In this document: piece after piece, positions 36,662-45,070 of the stretch
Layout: each line of letters starts with the position of its first letter
How positions within the stretch are numbered: position 1 is the first letter of the stretch
DNA from: JAVJSD01 sp040219575
GTDB taxonomy: Bacteria; Planctomycetota; Planctomycetia; Pirellulales; Pirellulaceae
Assembly: GCA_040219575.1 (NCBI GenBank)
Contig: JAVJSD010000144.1
Coordinates: 1 to 64,000, forward strand
DNA length: 64,000 nt
Direction: 5' to 3'
Notes under the pieces: model-generated
What the model was told of the DNA's origin: nothing
The model's input: only the letters and a program-made list of their open reading frames with translations
Databases searched by the model: none
Translations under genes and position numbers: made by a program

Positions 36662-37384
36662 TCAGGCGAACGGCCAACGGCGGCCGAGCGTCTTGCGCTG
36701 CAATTGCGTCAGGCCCGCGATGCCGCCCTTGGCCGCCTTCAACAGCGCCGCCAGATCCTTGTCGCTGAACGTGGCTTCCTCGCCCGTCCCCTGGATCTCG
36801 ACGAATTGGCCGCCGCCGGTCATCACGACGTTCATATCGACCGCCGCGGCGAAGTCTTGTTCGTAATCCAGATCGAGCACCGGCCCGCCTGCGACAATGC
36901 CCACGCTGACCGCGGCCACGCTGTCGCGGAGCGGGTAACGGTGCGCGAAGGGGAGATCGCGGCGAATGGTGTAAATCGCATCGACCAGCGCGATGAAGGC
37001 GCCGGTGATGCTCGCTGTCCGCGTGCCGCCGTCGGCCTCCAGCACGTCGCAGTCGACGGTGAGCATGCGCTCGCCCAGCGCCTCCAGATCGGCGACCGCC
37101 CGCAGGCTGCGTCCGATCAGTCGCTGGATTTCGGTGGTGCGGCCGTCGACCTTGCCTCCCCGCTCGCGCCGCTTTCGCGGGCTGGTGCTGCCGGGGAGCA
37201 TGTTGTACTCGGCGGTGATCCAGCCCTTGCCTTTCCCTTCCATCCAGGGAGGAACGCTGCTCTCGAGACTGGCGGTGCACAACACCGTCGTGCCGCCGGA
37301 CTGGTACAGCACGCTGCCCGGCGAAGTACGCGTGAAGGGGCGTTTAATCTTGACTTTTCGAAGTTCGTCGGCGGCGCGGGGCAT
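36662..37384 (-). CDS. rph: Ribonuclease PH
   Basis: The 240-residue product has the full RNase PH length and motifs: FTRTSPGSVLYQSGGTTVLCTAS, PPWMEGKGKGWITAEYNMLPGST, the RERGGKVDGRTTEIQRLIGRSLR block, and CDVLEADGGTRTASITGA. It trims tRNA 3' ends phosphorolytically, adding inorganic phosphate across the bond, and works as a hexamer of dimers. The ATG at 37384 fits the family start (MPRAADELR); longer in-frame starts run through a repeat element. It is followed upstream, on the same strand, by an NYN RNase-like gene, suggesting a small RNA-processing group. Confidence 0.93.
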   Translation of the reverse strand: MPRAADELRKVKIKRPFTRTSPGSVLYQSGGTTVLCTASLESSVPPWMEGKGKGWITAEYNMLPGSTSPRKRRERGGKVDGRTTEIQRLIGRSLRAVADLEALGERMLTVDCDVLEADGGTRTASITGAFIALVDAIYTIRRDLPFAHRYPLRDSVAAVSVGIVAGGPVLDLDYEQDFAAAVDMNVVMTGGGQFVEIQGTGEEATFSDKDLAALLKAAKGGIAGLTQLQRKTLGRRWPFA

Positions 37385-37458
37385 GAATTCGGTATCGATA
37401 GGTAGTGAGATAGGTAGTGAAATGTGTCTGGGCGTCACGCTGCCCGTTAGCTCGTGTC

Positions 37459-37521
37459 GTCGCGGAATTCGCCAGAATTCCGACGAACATGAACTCTCGG
37501 AAGTCTGGCGACTTCCGCTAC
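37459..37521. repeat. REPIN-like doublet 4 (GCCA loop type)
   Basis: Left arm GTCG-CGGAATTC-GCCA-GAATTCCG. The right arm on the other strand is GTAG-CGGAAGTC-GCCA-GACTTCCG. Stem position 6 differs (T versus G) and the pairing base changes with it. It sits between rph and the NYN gene. Confidence 0.78.
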
Positions 37522-37658
37522 CACGGTTCTCTGAATTGGGTCCGATCGTCCACAGCGTTGCGTGGCGCCCAGGTCGGCGTCGACGGTACCCTGTTATGCG
37601 ATTCGGCCGCGCGGCCGTCAACCTGACGCACGGCGCGACGTGCTGGGCTTGCGACGTT

Positions 37659-38438
37659 TCAAAGCTCGTCATCGTCGTCGTCGTCATCGTCGTCGAGCAG
37701 GTCCTCGGCGTAGCCGGGCGGGAAGGGATTCGCCAGCGCGCGGTCCTCGGCGGCGAGTCGCTTCGCCTCGTCAACTAGCGGATCGTCAACCAGCGGATCG
37801 TCGACCAGCGGATCGACCGGCGCGTCGTCGCGCTCCTCGTTCTCCGCCGCGGGAGTCGCCGATGTCTCCTGAGCCTCTGGCGAGACGTCAGGTTCCGACG
37901 ACACACGAGGCAATTCTTCCTTTTCCGGCAAACGCATGTCCACGTCGCCGAACTCGCGCATCCAGCGCTGCACCTCCGACTGCGGCAAGGGCGCGGCCGG
38001 TTTCGTCTCGGGTTGCTCGCCGGGAAGTTCGAACCGACGACCCTGGCGAATCAACGCGCTGCACCACACATCGCTGTCGACCGCCTTCGCGCGGCGACGT
38101 CGGGCGGCCCGTTGAACCTGATGGTCGCTCGAAACCACCACCAGCTTGCGCGGCGCGTGGTCGAGCCGGATGAGTTCGATCAACAGCACGTCGGCGTCTC
38201 GATAGTCGCGGGCGAAGCGAATCGAAAGGCCCTGGTAGTCGTACGCGTCGGGCACGCCTTTGGGGGCGTCCTTGGCGTCGAACACGATCGTCGTTTGCCG
38301 CAACTCCTGCGGATCGAGCGCCGAGACGAGGAACTCCAGCAGCGCGCCCCGGGCCCGCTCCAAGGTGCCCGCACCCGCCCCGCGAGGCAAAACGCCCGAG
38401 GCGTGCAGAAGGTTGTAACCATCAATCAACAAAGACAT
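37659..38438 (-). CDS. NYN-domain (YacP-like) RNase-like protein with acidic tail
   Basis: The 259-residue product has an NYN/PIN-like N-terminal domain: SLLIDGYNLLHASG, TIVFDAKDAPKG, DADVLLIELI and VVVSSDHQVQRAARRR, with the acidic residues of the active centre in place. Such proteins are single-strand RNases or RNA-decay factors in the cytoplasm. The C-terminal half is unusual: three DPLVD repeats and a run of nine Asp before the final Glu-Leu (encoded near 37659-37692). The DNA shows the matching GAC/GAT trinucleotide run. It lies next to rph and csrA, all RNA-related. Confidence 0.8.
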   Translation of the reverse strand: MSLLIDGYNLLHASGVLPRGAGAGTLERARGALLEFLVSALDPQELRQTTIVFDAKDAPKGVPDAYDYQGLSIRFARDYRDADVLLIELIRLDHAPRKLVVVSSDHQVQRAARRRRAKAVDSDVWCSALIRQGRRFELPGEQPETKPAAPLPQSEVQRWMREFGDVDMRLPEKEELPRVSSEPDVSPEAQETSATPAAENEERDDAPVDPLVDDPLVDDPLVDEAKRLAAEDRALANPFPPGYAEDLLDDDDDDDDDEL

Positions 38439-38656
38439 TGCGGCTTCAGTCGAGCGGAAAACGCTTGCCCCCCGCGGTGGCGATTGCTATCATTCACGGG
38501 CTAGCTGTGCGCCCCAAATCGCACAAGCTGCATTATAGGAGTTCTGCCGGCGCCCGATCATGGAGGATCCGCATTCCCTCTGCGGCGCCTTCACCCTTGC
38601 TGTCTCACTCGGCTGATGCAAACGGTCGAGGCCACTCTTCGCGAGCGATCGATTCG

Positions 38657-38851
38657 ATGCTTGTGCTAAGTCGAAAAGAAGGTGAGCGGATCCAAATCGG
38701 CGACGACATCCGCATCACGGTGGTCCGCATCAGCGGCGGCGGCGTGCGTCTGGGCGTCGAGGCGCCGCGCGAGATGGTGGTGGTTCGCGAGGAGTTGAGT
38801 CAGCCTAGCGAGCAGCAGTCCGTCGAGCAGCAGCCCTCGTCAAAAGACTGA
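38657..38851 (+). CDS. csrA: CsrA post-transcriptional regulator
   Basis: The 64-residue product matches CsrA: MLVLSRKEGERIQIGDD, ITVVRISGGGVRLGVEAPREM and VVREEL, followed by a short Gln/Ser tail. CsrA dimers bind GGA-containing leader hairpins and change translation or stability of mRNAs. The ATG at 38657 starts the canonical MLVLSRK. It is divergent from the NYN RNase-like gene, with about 220 bp between. No neighbouring flagellar genes or fliW are visible in this window. Confidence 0.95.
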   Translation: MLVLSRKEGERIQIGDDIRITVVRISGGGVRLGVEAPREMVVVREELSQPSEQQSVEQQPSSKD

Positions 38852-38885
38852 CTTGCGGCCGCGGCGGGTTGAACGCCGGCCGTCT

Positions 38886-40016
38886 CTACTTGGCGTCTTT
38901 CTTCTTTTTCATCGCCGGCTCGTCGCCGTATTGTGCGTGGAAGCCTTTCGCCTTCAGGCGGATGCGATAGAGGCTCTTGTCGACGGTCACGTACAGCATG
39001 TCGGCGTCGTCGCCGATGCCGAACTCCACGTTGCTCGGCAGACCCACCGGCGGGTTCTCCATGTCGATCTTTTGATTCTCGGGCCCCGTCGGAATGAAGG
39101 CGATCTCCTTGCCCCGTCGGTTGACCACCATCACGCCGGGACGGCCCGCGTCGCGAACGGTGAGGTATAAATTGCCGGAAGCATCGACGCACATCCCGTC
39201 GCAGCCTTTCTTCTCCTCGAAATCGACCAGCGTCTTCCGCTCGCCGATCACTTCGCCCTTGCGGTTGAGGCGGTAGGCGTAGATCGTCATGATCCCCTGC
39301 TCGGGCGCCGGCTTGGTGGGATCGATCTTGTCGGTGCCGTTGTCGTGATTGGCGACGTACAGCAAGCGGCCGTTGGGGCTGACGGCCACGCCGTTGGGCT
39401 TGGTCAGCTCCTTGCTGGCCAGGTGCACGCTGCCGTCGGCGTCGATGCGGTAGACGGCGCGGTGCTCCAGTTCGCGCGGCTCGTCGCCCAGGTAACGAGG
39501 ATCGCTGAAATAGATGCGGCCCTCGGCGTCGACGCACAGATCGTTGGGGGCGTTGAAGCGTTTCCCCTCGAAGCGATCGGCGACGGTCGTCTTCTCGCCC
39601 GTCTTCACGTTCCAGCGGGCGATCTGTCGGCCCCCTTGATCGGCCCCCTCGGCGGCCAGCAGCGAACCGTCGGCGGCGAAGATCAGCCCGTTCGACTTGC
39701 CGCTGTCCTTGGCGAAGACCTCGGTCTTTCCGCTCTTCGGGTCGTACCGCAGGATGAGGCCCTTGTCGTCGCCGAGCGGGATGTCGGAGAAATAGATGCT
39801 GCCGTCGGGGGCCACCGCCGGTCCCTCGGTCAGCCCGCCTTCGATATCGGCCGTGCGGGTGTACAGCAGTTCCAGCTTGGCGCTCTTGGGCACAATCCGC
39901 CGTCCACTGGGGGCGGGCGACTCGGCGGCGGGCGACTCGGCGGCGGGGAGCGACGCGGCGAGCAGCGAACAAACGAGCAACGGAGCAATGGTGGAACTGG
40001 CAATGCGGCGAATCAT
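38886..40016 (-). CDS. Secreted SMP-30/gluconolactonase-like beta-propeller protein
   Basis: The 376-residue product has a signal peptide ending around SLPAAESPAAES, then the SMP-30/gluconolactonase beta-propeller. Blades are marked by GGLTEGPAVAPDGSIYFSD, GKSNGLIFAADGSLL, FNAPNDLCVDAEGRIYFSD and KPNGVAVSPNGRLLYV; these contribute the Glu, Asn and Asp metal ligands. It would hydrolyse a sugar lactone in the periplasm, but substrate is not predictable. The C-terminus ends in a Lys-rich tail. The ATG at 40016 lies directly before the signal peptide. Confidence 0.85.
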   Translation of the reverse strand: MIRRIASSTIAPLLVCSLLAASLPAAESPAAESPAPSGRRIVPKSAKLELLYTRTADIEGGLTEGPAVAPDGSIYFSDIPLGDDKGLILRYDPKSGKTEVFAKDSGKSNGLIFAADGSLLAAEGADQGGRQIARWNVKTGEKTTVADRFEGKRFNAPNDLCVDAEGRIYFSDPRYLGDEPRELEHRAVYRIDADGSVHLASKELTKPNGVAVSPNGRLLYVANHDNGTDKIDPTKPAPEQGIMTIYAYRLNRKGEVIGERKTLVDFEEKKGCDGMCVDASGNLYLTVRDAGRPGVMVVNRRGKEIAFIPTGPENQKIDMENPPVGLPSNVEFGIGDDADMLYVTVDKSLYRIRLKAKGFHAQYGDEPAMKKKKDAK

Positions 40017-40507
40017 GGCGTCCTCGTCGGCGAATCGTTGAAGTTGCAATACGGCGGGTGTTCTGAAGCGTGGTTCCTCTCTGGCCACTCCCCACCCGCC
40101 AGCGAGAGGCCAGTATACCTCCCCCGCCGCCGCGATGCACAAGCGCCGAGCTCGGCGTCACGCGCCACTTTCCGTAGCATGAACCACTTCACCGGCGCTT
40201 CCCCGCCGGATGCGATTCGCCACGTAGAATTCACCACCACCCCGGCGACGGTGAATCAGGGCGGTGGTTCACCACCGCCGGTAACGGTGTGCGAACGATC
40301 GCCGACAAGGCGCCGCTGGCGCGGTCGGACCGCAGTCATGCCCAGCATTTCAGCAATTCTCGATGAAGGCCGATTGGCTCCGCCTGCAGAGGCGATTTGG
40401 ACTGGGTTGCGCAGAATTGCTCGCGACCTCGATTCCCGCTTACCTTGCACTAGCGTCGCTTTGCCCCGAGAATCACGCTGGATTTTCATAACAACCCTCA
40501 TCGGGTG
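40017..40507. other. Intergenic stretch with a GGTGAATYAGGG repeat
   Basis: About 490 bp between divergent genes. The repeat copy at 40249-40282 matches a copy at 43711-43744. No gene is supported. The 3' half is less GC-rich and may hold the promoter for the ATP-grasp gene. Confidence 0.45.
40249..40282 (+). repeat. Dispersed palindromic repeat, copy A
   Basis: Contains GGCGGTGG-TTCA-CCACCGCC, an 8-bp stem with 4-nt loop, preceded by CGGTGAATCAG. Copy B is at 43711-43744 with the pattern CGGTGAATTAGGG. Both copies have a GAATTCACC upstream that can pair with GGTGAATT/C. Confidence 0.65.
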
Positions 40508-41332
40508 ATGAATGAAATGCAACCCACATGGATTATTGAAACGAACGTCGAGGGCTTGCCATCGGAGGCGTTGCAAGCGGTGATTCGTGGGCATGGCATG
40601 TCGGCTCACCTCGTCAAGCCGTTTCTTCACGCCAAGCCGCCAAGCGACATTCTCGGCGCCGAATCCGTTTCACTTGATGGGTGCGTCGTTTTTACCGGCA
40701 CTCTGACCTTGATGCGTTACATCCAGCGCCACCGGCGATGGACGCCAGGCGGTTGGTGCAACTTTGAGAATCTCGCATGCTCGATCTACTACGCCCACTT
40801 TGGAGAGCACCTCCTCAACCGCAACTATGCGTTGCTACCGGCGGCCGAAGCGATTCGGCAGCAAGATCGAATTTTTTCCTTGCTTAGTCGCGGCGGCCAG
40901 GTTTTCATTCGCCCAGATTCCGTCGACAAGCTGTTCGCCGGGAAACTGGTTGATGCCAGGTCGTACGAAGAGATTCTTGCTCCTAGTCTCAGCACTCCAA
41001 CGACAATGGTGCTCGTAGCGGAACCTCAGGAGATTGGTTGCGAGTGGCGGCTATTCGTGGCGCACAGTCGAGTTGCCACCGGTAGCCAATATCGAGTGAA
41101 TGGAAGGACGAAGCCAGCGCCCGGCGTTCCCGCCGAGGTTGAGAACTTCGCCAAGCGCGTTTTGGAGGATGTACGATGGCGTCCCGATCCCTTGTTTGTC
41201 TTGGACGTTTGTGAGTCGCGCAACGGCTTACGCATCGTTGAATTGAATAGCTTCAGTTGTTCAGGCCAATGCGCGTGCGATCTTGACGCCTACGTGAACG
41301 TGGCGAGCAAATTCGCTTCGCTCCAGTGGTGA
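40508..41332 (+). CDS. ATP-grasp-like (DUF4343) protein
   Basis: The 274-residue product resembles the ATP-grasp DUF4343 family. A first half with VVFTGTLTLMRYIQRHR and NLACSIYYAHFGEHLLN is followed by the grasp core, with VFIRPDSVDKLFAGKLV, TTMVLVAEPQEIGCEWRLFV and the metal-binding end VLDVCES...LRIVELNSFS. ATP-grasp enzymes join an acyl phosphate to an amine or thiol. The partner substrate is unknown, and no peptide precursor gene is evident nearby. Lower GC than neighbours suggests it may be acquired. The start is ATG at 40508, with a GTG three bases earlier also possible. Confidence 0.78.
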   Translation: MNEMQPTWIIETNVEGLPSEALQAVIRGHGMSAHLVKPFLHAKPPSDILGAESVSLDGCVVFTGTLTLMRYIQRHRRWTPGGWCNFENLACSIYYAHFGEHLLNRNYALLPAAEAIRQQDRIFSLLSRGGQVFIRPDSVDKLFAGKLVDARSYEEILAPSLSTPTTMVLVAEPQEIGCEWRLFVAHSRVATGSQYRVNGRTKPAPGVPAEVENFAKRVLEDVRWRPDPLFVLDVCESRNGLRIVELNSFSCSGQCACDLDAYVNVASKFASLQW

Positions 41333-41943
41333 GCGCCTACGCGCATGGCTTCACCCAATAGTGCATTCAATCCTCGTACCTCTACGGAGATGGCTGGTCC
41401 CTGGGCTTCCGCACACGACGGACCAAGAAATCGACGAGGAACTCCGTCGTACATTTTCTCCCACTACGGTAACGCAGAGGCGCGAAGTCGCAGAGGCGCG
41501 GGAGACCACGTTCCGCCGCCGCGTCCAACGGAAGTCGATGGACCGCAGGGATGAGCGGTAGTGGGCTAGTTTGAATGACGCCTTTGGCCACTCGCTCTCG
41601 CCCGCCTTTCGCCTTTCGGTCGTCACCTGCACATAGGACCTCTCGAATTTCCTGGCCGAGTCGGCAAACTCTTCTTTCAGTCGTCGCAGGTACGTCGCGG
41701 GTACTCCACCCCTTCTGTGTTGCTAACGGTCGATTCCTGCACTTCCCGCGCAATTCTTCATCACCTCTGCTCTCTCTGCTGACTCCTGTTCCAACTCCGC
41801 GGCAGTTCCTCCGTTCTCTTCGTTTCCTCATGTTCCTTACTTGGCTGCGGCCGACAGGCCGCGCTACGTTTTCAGCCATTTCTGCCGCCATGACAAAATC
41901 ATCGAGAATCGGCGTATCGCTGCGTAAGATTTCGCCAGCGGTC
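41333..41943. other. Gene-free stretch with repeat remnants
   Basis: About 600 bp downstream of the ATP-grasp gene and at the 3' end of the P450 gene. It contains the left 80-bp repeat (41471-41550) and a GTGGGCTAGTTTGAA-type end near 41565, as in the TIR element at 15.7 kb. Open frames here repeat across other loci in translation, which marks them as repeats and not genes. Confidence 0.55.
41471..41550 (+). repeat. Left copy of the 80-bp direct repeat around the P450 gene
   Basis: Positions 41471-41531 are identical to 43408-43468 over 61 bp, and the next 19 bp differ at three positions. The repeat starts AACGCAGAGGCGCGAAGTCG. Both copies lie in the same orientation and run on into a GTGGG...AGTTTG end. 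Confidence 0.85.
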
Positions 41944-43341
41944 TCAAACCCGGCAAGCCGCCGCACGGTCGATGCGTCGGAGAGATATCTTGACCGGCGT
42001 GCGGGGCCGCAGAGTGAGCGACGCCTGGGGTTCGATCGCCGGGCCGTCATGCCGCTGGACGTCGAACTGCTGCAGCACCATGGCCACGATCACGCACATC
42101 TCCTGCATCGCGAATTCATTGCCGATGCACTGGTGCGGTCCGGCCAGGAATGGGAAGTAGGCGCCGCGCGGGCGCTGCGCCGCACGCTCCGGTATGAACC
42201 GGTCCGGATCGAACGTGTCGGGATTCTCCCAGATGTCGGGGTGCCGGTGCGTGACGTACTGGCTGAGGAAGATCGTCGAACGGGCCGGGATGCGATAGCC
42301 GTCGATCTCGTCCTGCTCGACCGCCTCGCGCGACACGATCCAGATCGGCGGATAGAGCCGCATCGATTCTTCGATCACGCGGCGCGTATAGCCAAGTTGC
42401 GGCACATCGGCCGGCGTCGGCGGGCGGCCGCCGAGCACCGCCTCGGCCTCGCTTCGCACACGGCGGCGGATCTCGGCGTGGGCGGCCAACAGGTACCACG
42501 TCCAGGTGAGCGCCGTGGCTGTCGTTTCGTGTCCCGCGATCAGGAAGGTGAGCAACTCGCAGCGAAGTTGCTCGTCGGTCATCCGCGCGCCGCTCTCTTC
42601 GTCGCGGGCCTCGATCAGCATCGACAGCAAGTCGCCCCGGTCGCCCTCCTCTCGCCGGCGCTCGCGAACCAACGACAAGATGATCTCGTTCAAACTGCGG
42701 CGCGCCTGCTTGAAGCGGCGGTTGGCGGCCGTCGGCGCCCAGAGCGGCGGCGTGGTGAAGGGCTTGTTGAGACGCTGCTCCAAGGAAGTGGCGACCACCC
42801 GGAACGCGCTGCCGACGACGTCGGCATCCCGGCTGATGTCCTGACCGAAGAAGGTGCGGCCCGCGATGCCCAGCGCCAGTCGGGTCATTTCGGCGCCCAC
42901 GTCGAATTCGTCGCCGGCGGCCTCCTTCTCTCGCCAACAGTCGAGCAGCGAATTGGTCGTGTCGACCATTGCGTCGACGTACGTCGTCAACCGATCGCGG
43001 TGAAAAGCGCCTTGAGCGAGCCGCCGCTGCCGCAGCCAGTAGGAACCTTCCGAGACGACGAGGTTGTCGCCGAACAGCTGCTGCAGCAGCCGGTATTGCC
43101 AGCTCCGCAGGTAGCTTTTCTGTCGGTCCTGCAAGACGCGCCGCACATGGTCGGGATGGTACAGGAAGTGGACGAGAAACGGCCCGTTGCGAAACCGCAC
43201 CACGTCGCCCAGCCGCTGCTGGGCCCGCATCTGAAAGCCCAGCGGATCGCGCAGCGCCTCGCCGAACGCGCCGTACGGCAGCGGAATCCAGTGCCGATAT
43301 CCGGGAGCAACCGCCACGGCCGCATCCTCCCTTTCGCCCAT
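41944..43341 (-). CDS. Cytochrome P450
   Basis: The 465-residue haem mono-oxygenase shows the I-helix AGHETTA, the K-helix EESMR (ExxR), the PERF-like DPDRFIPER and the haem loop FLAGPHQCIG with the axial cysteine. The N-terminus has no membrane anchor, so it should be cytosolic and need a separate reductase and ferredoxin, neither of which is in this window. It resembles the broad CYP102/CYP4-like bacterial group that hydroxylates fatty acids, but assignment is not safe. The ATG at 43341 begins the true N-terminus. It lies between two direct repeats. Confidence 0.9.
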   Translation of the reverse strand: MGEREDAAVAVAPGYRHWIPLPYGAFGEALRDPLGFQMRAQQRLGDVVRFRNGPFLVHFLYHPDHVRRVLQDRQKSYLRSWQYRLLQQLFGDNLVVSEGSYWLRQRRLAQGAFHRDRLTTYVDAMVDTTNSLLDCWREKEAAGDEFDVGAEMTRLALGIAGRTFFGQDISRDADVVGSAFRVVATSLEQRLNKPFTTPPLWAPTAANRRFKQARRSLNEIILSLVRERRREEGDRGDLLSMLIEARDEESGARMTDEQLRCELLTFLIAGHETTATALTWTWYLLAAHAEIRRRVRSEAEAVLGGRPPTPADVPQLGYTRRVIEESMRLYPPIWIVSREAVEQDEIDGYRIPARSTIFLSQYVTHRHPDIWENPDTFDPDRFIPERAAQRPRGAYFPFLAGPHQCIGNEFAMQEMCVIVAMVLQQFDVQRHDGPAIEPQASLTLRPRTPVKISLRRIDRAAACRV

Positions 43342-43407
43342 TCGCCCGGCCTCCGCCCATTCGGCCGCGATTGTAACAGAACGGCGTGGTGCGGACCATC
43401 GAAGAGC

Positions 43408-43487
43408 AACGCAGAGGCGCGAAGTCGCAGAGGCGCGGGAGACCACGTTCCGCCGCCGCGTCCAACGGAGGTCGATGGCCCCCAGGG
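43408..43487 (+). repeat. Right copy of the 80-bp direct repeat around the P450 gene
   Basis: See the left copy at 41471-41550. The two copies have 77 of 80 identical positions and flank a segment of about 1.9 kb containing only the P450 gene. Confidence 0.85.
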
Positions 43488-43622
43488 AGGATTCCGCTGC
43501 TTGGTGGGTAGTTTGTGTCGTGGTATACTAAAGATAGTATAGAGGACGTATTTAATGTCTCTAGAGGCTTCACCGAATTGGGCGGGCGCCGCGTCGATCG
43601 GCGGCGCATGATGGTGGAGACT

Positions 43623-43670
43623 GTGGTGAAGAACGTGGTGAATCGAGTGGTGAATCGAGTGGTGAATCGG
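43623..43670 (+). repeat. 12-bp tandem repeat, four units
   Basis: Units of GTGGTGAATCGA: two perfect copies at 43635-43658, a third ending in GG, and a degenerate first unit at 43623-43634. Intergenic. Confidence 0.8.
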
Positions 43671-43710
43671 CTCCGAATTCACCGGATACGCCTTACCGGT
43701 ACCCCTGCGG

Positions 43711-43744
43711 CGGTGAATTAGGGTGGTGATTCACCACCGTCGGT
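43711..43744 (+). repeat. Dispersed palindromic repeat, copy B
   Basis: Partner of 40249-40282. The palindromic core here is GGTGGTGATTCACCACC. Confidence 0.65.
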
Positions 43745-43831
43745 GCACAAGAGGCGGCAAGGGCGACGGCGGAGCCGTCGGCTTGGGGGAGATTTCGGGG
43801 CGTGCGGGTCGGTTTGGAGGACCGCCGAGGT

Positions 43832-45070
43832 TCAGTTTGGCTTGGCGACGGCGCCGAGGGGGCCGATGGTGACGGTGGTGTTGCGGCTGAGGGGGTGCTT
43901 TTCGAGCACGGCGGCGATGTCGGCGGGCGTGACCGCTTTGTACTCCTCGACCAGTTCGCGCGTGGTGCGGTATTGGCGGCGCTGCAGCCAGTTCATGCCG
44001 ACGGCGAACAGCCGACTGGTGGTCCGCTCGCCCTGCAGCACGATGCCCGAGCAGATTTTGCTCTGGGCCCGCTGTACTTCCTCGGCGGTGACGCCGTCGC
44101 GCTCCACGTCCAGTTGCAACTGGTGGATGCGGCGAAGGTTCTCCGGCGTCTGCTCGGGAGAGGCGCAATGAAACGTCATCTGCACGCCCGTCCCCTGCAG
44201 CTCGTAGCAGCCCATGGCGGAGTATTCGGCCAGGCCGGTCTCGACCATGTCCCAGTACATGCGGCTGCCGCTGTCGTCGCCGACGATCACCGACAACAGC
44301 CGGGCGGCGAAGCGGTCGTCGTCCTCGGCGGAGGGTCCGTTGGCGATCTGGCAGGTGTACTGCTGCGTGGCCGTGTCCTTTTCGATCGACAGAAAGTTCG
44401 AGACGTCGGCGGCCCGGGGCGTCTGGCGGAGGCTATCGAGCTGCGGCCACGATCCGCAGCTTGCTTCGGCCTGCCGCACGAGTTGCTCGAAGTCGACCTT
44501 GCCGGTCGCCACCAGCACCATGTTGGCGGGGCTGTAGCGCTGCTGGAAGTAACCCTGCATTTGCGAACTGGTCATCGCGCCCACGCTGTCGAGCGTGCCG
44601 AGCACGCTCCGCGCGAGCGGATGGCCGCCGAAGTGAACCTCCATGCACTTGTCGTGCAGGCGGAAGGGAGGCTCATCCTCGTACATCATGATCTCTTCCA
44701 GGATCACCTTCTTTTCGGTCTCGAAGTCTTCGTCGCGCAGCGACGGGCGCATCAGGTCGCAGAGCAGTTCGACCGTGCGCTGCTGGAACTCGGGCAGCAC
44801 CGTGGCGTGGTAGATGGTGTGCTCTTCGCTGGTGCGGGCGTTGGCCTCCGAGCCCATCTCGTCCATCTCGCGATTCACGTCGGCCGCGGTCCGCGTGGGC
44901 GTGCCCTTGAACACCATGTGCTCGAGGAAATGGCTGACGCCCGAGACCTCGTCGGTCTCGTCGCGCGAACCGGCCGAGACGAAGTAGCCAACGGCCGTGG
45001 CTTGGGACTGCGGATTAACTTCGGCGACGACCTGCAAGCCGTTGTCGAGCGTGTGTTCACGAAACTGCAA
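43832..45070 (-). CDS. M16 peptidase, catalytic subunit (HxxEH)
   Basis: The 412-residue protein has the inverted zinc motif HFLEH (His47, Glu50, His51) and a downstream acidic third ligand in the EKKVILEEI region, so it has the M16 catalytic site. Its C-terminal half lacks the canonical Arg-Tyr substrate-binding segment: where partners read REERGLVYS it reads VETGLAEYS. It most likely works as a heterodimer with the product of the gene just upstream, whose stop codon overlaps this start by 14 bp. The start is TTG at 45070. Probably cytoplasmic or periplasmic peptide turnover. Confidence 0.88.
   Translation of the reverse strand: MQFREHTLDNGLQVVAEVNPQSQATAVGYFVSAGSRDETDEVSGVSHFLEHMVFKGTPTRTAADVNREMDEMGSEANARTSEEHTIYHATVLPEFQQRTVELLCDLMRPSLRDEDFETEKKVILEEIMMYEDEPPFRLHDKCMEVHFGGHPLARSVLGTLDSVGAMTSSQMQGYFQQRYSPANMVLVATGKVDFEQLVRQAEASCGSWPQLDSLRQTPRAADVSNFLSIEKDTATQQYTCQIANGPSAEDDDRFAARLLSVIVGDDSGSRMYWDMVETGLAEYSAMGCYELQGTGVQMTFHCASPEQTPENLRRIHQLQLDVERDGVTAEEVQRAQSKICSGIVLQGERTTSRLFAVGMNWLQRRQYRTTRELVEEYKAVTPADIAAVLEKHPLSRNTTVTIGPLGAVAKPN

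Larger units (their letters stand above)
43342..43831. other. Repeat-rich gene-free stretch
   Basis: About 490 bp with the right 80-bp repeat (43408-43487), a 12-bp tandem repeat (43623-43670) and palindrome copy B (43711-43744). No gene is supported. Confidence 0.55.

Noticed and set aside
41345..41560. Small open frames upstream of the P450 3' end
   Set aside because: The same translated words recur at the right copy of the direct repeat, so they are repeat DNA.
41471..43487. Composite transposon carrying the P450 gene
   Set aside because: No transposase, terminal inverted repeats or target duplication found; kept only as a direct-repeat observation.
43623..43670. 12-bp tandem as a CRISPR or gene
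   Set aside because: No spacers and too short; simple tandem in an intergenic repeat zone.
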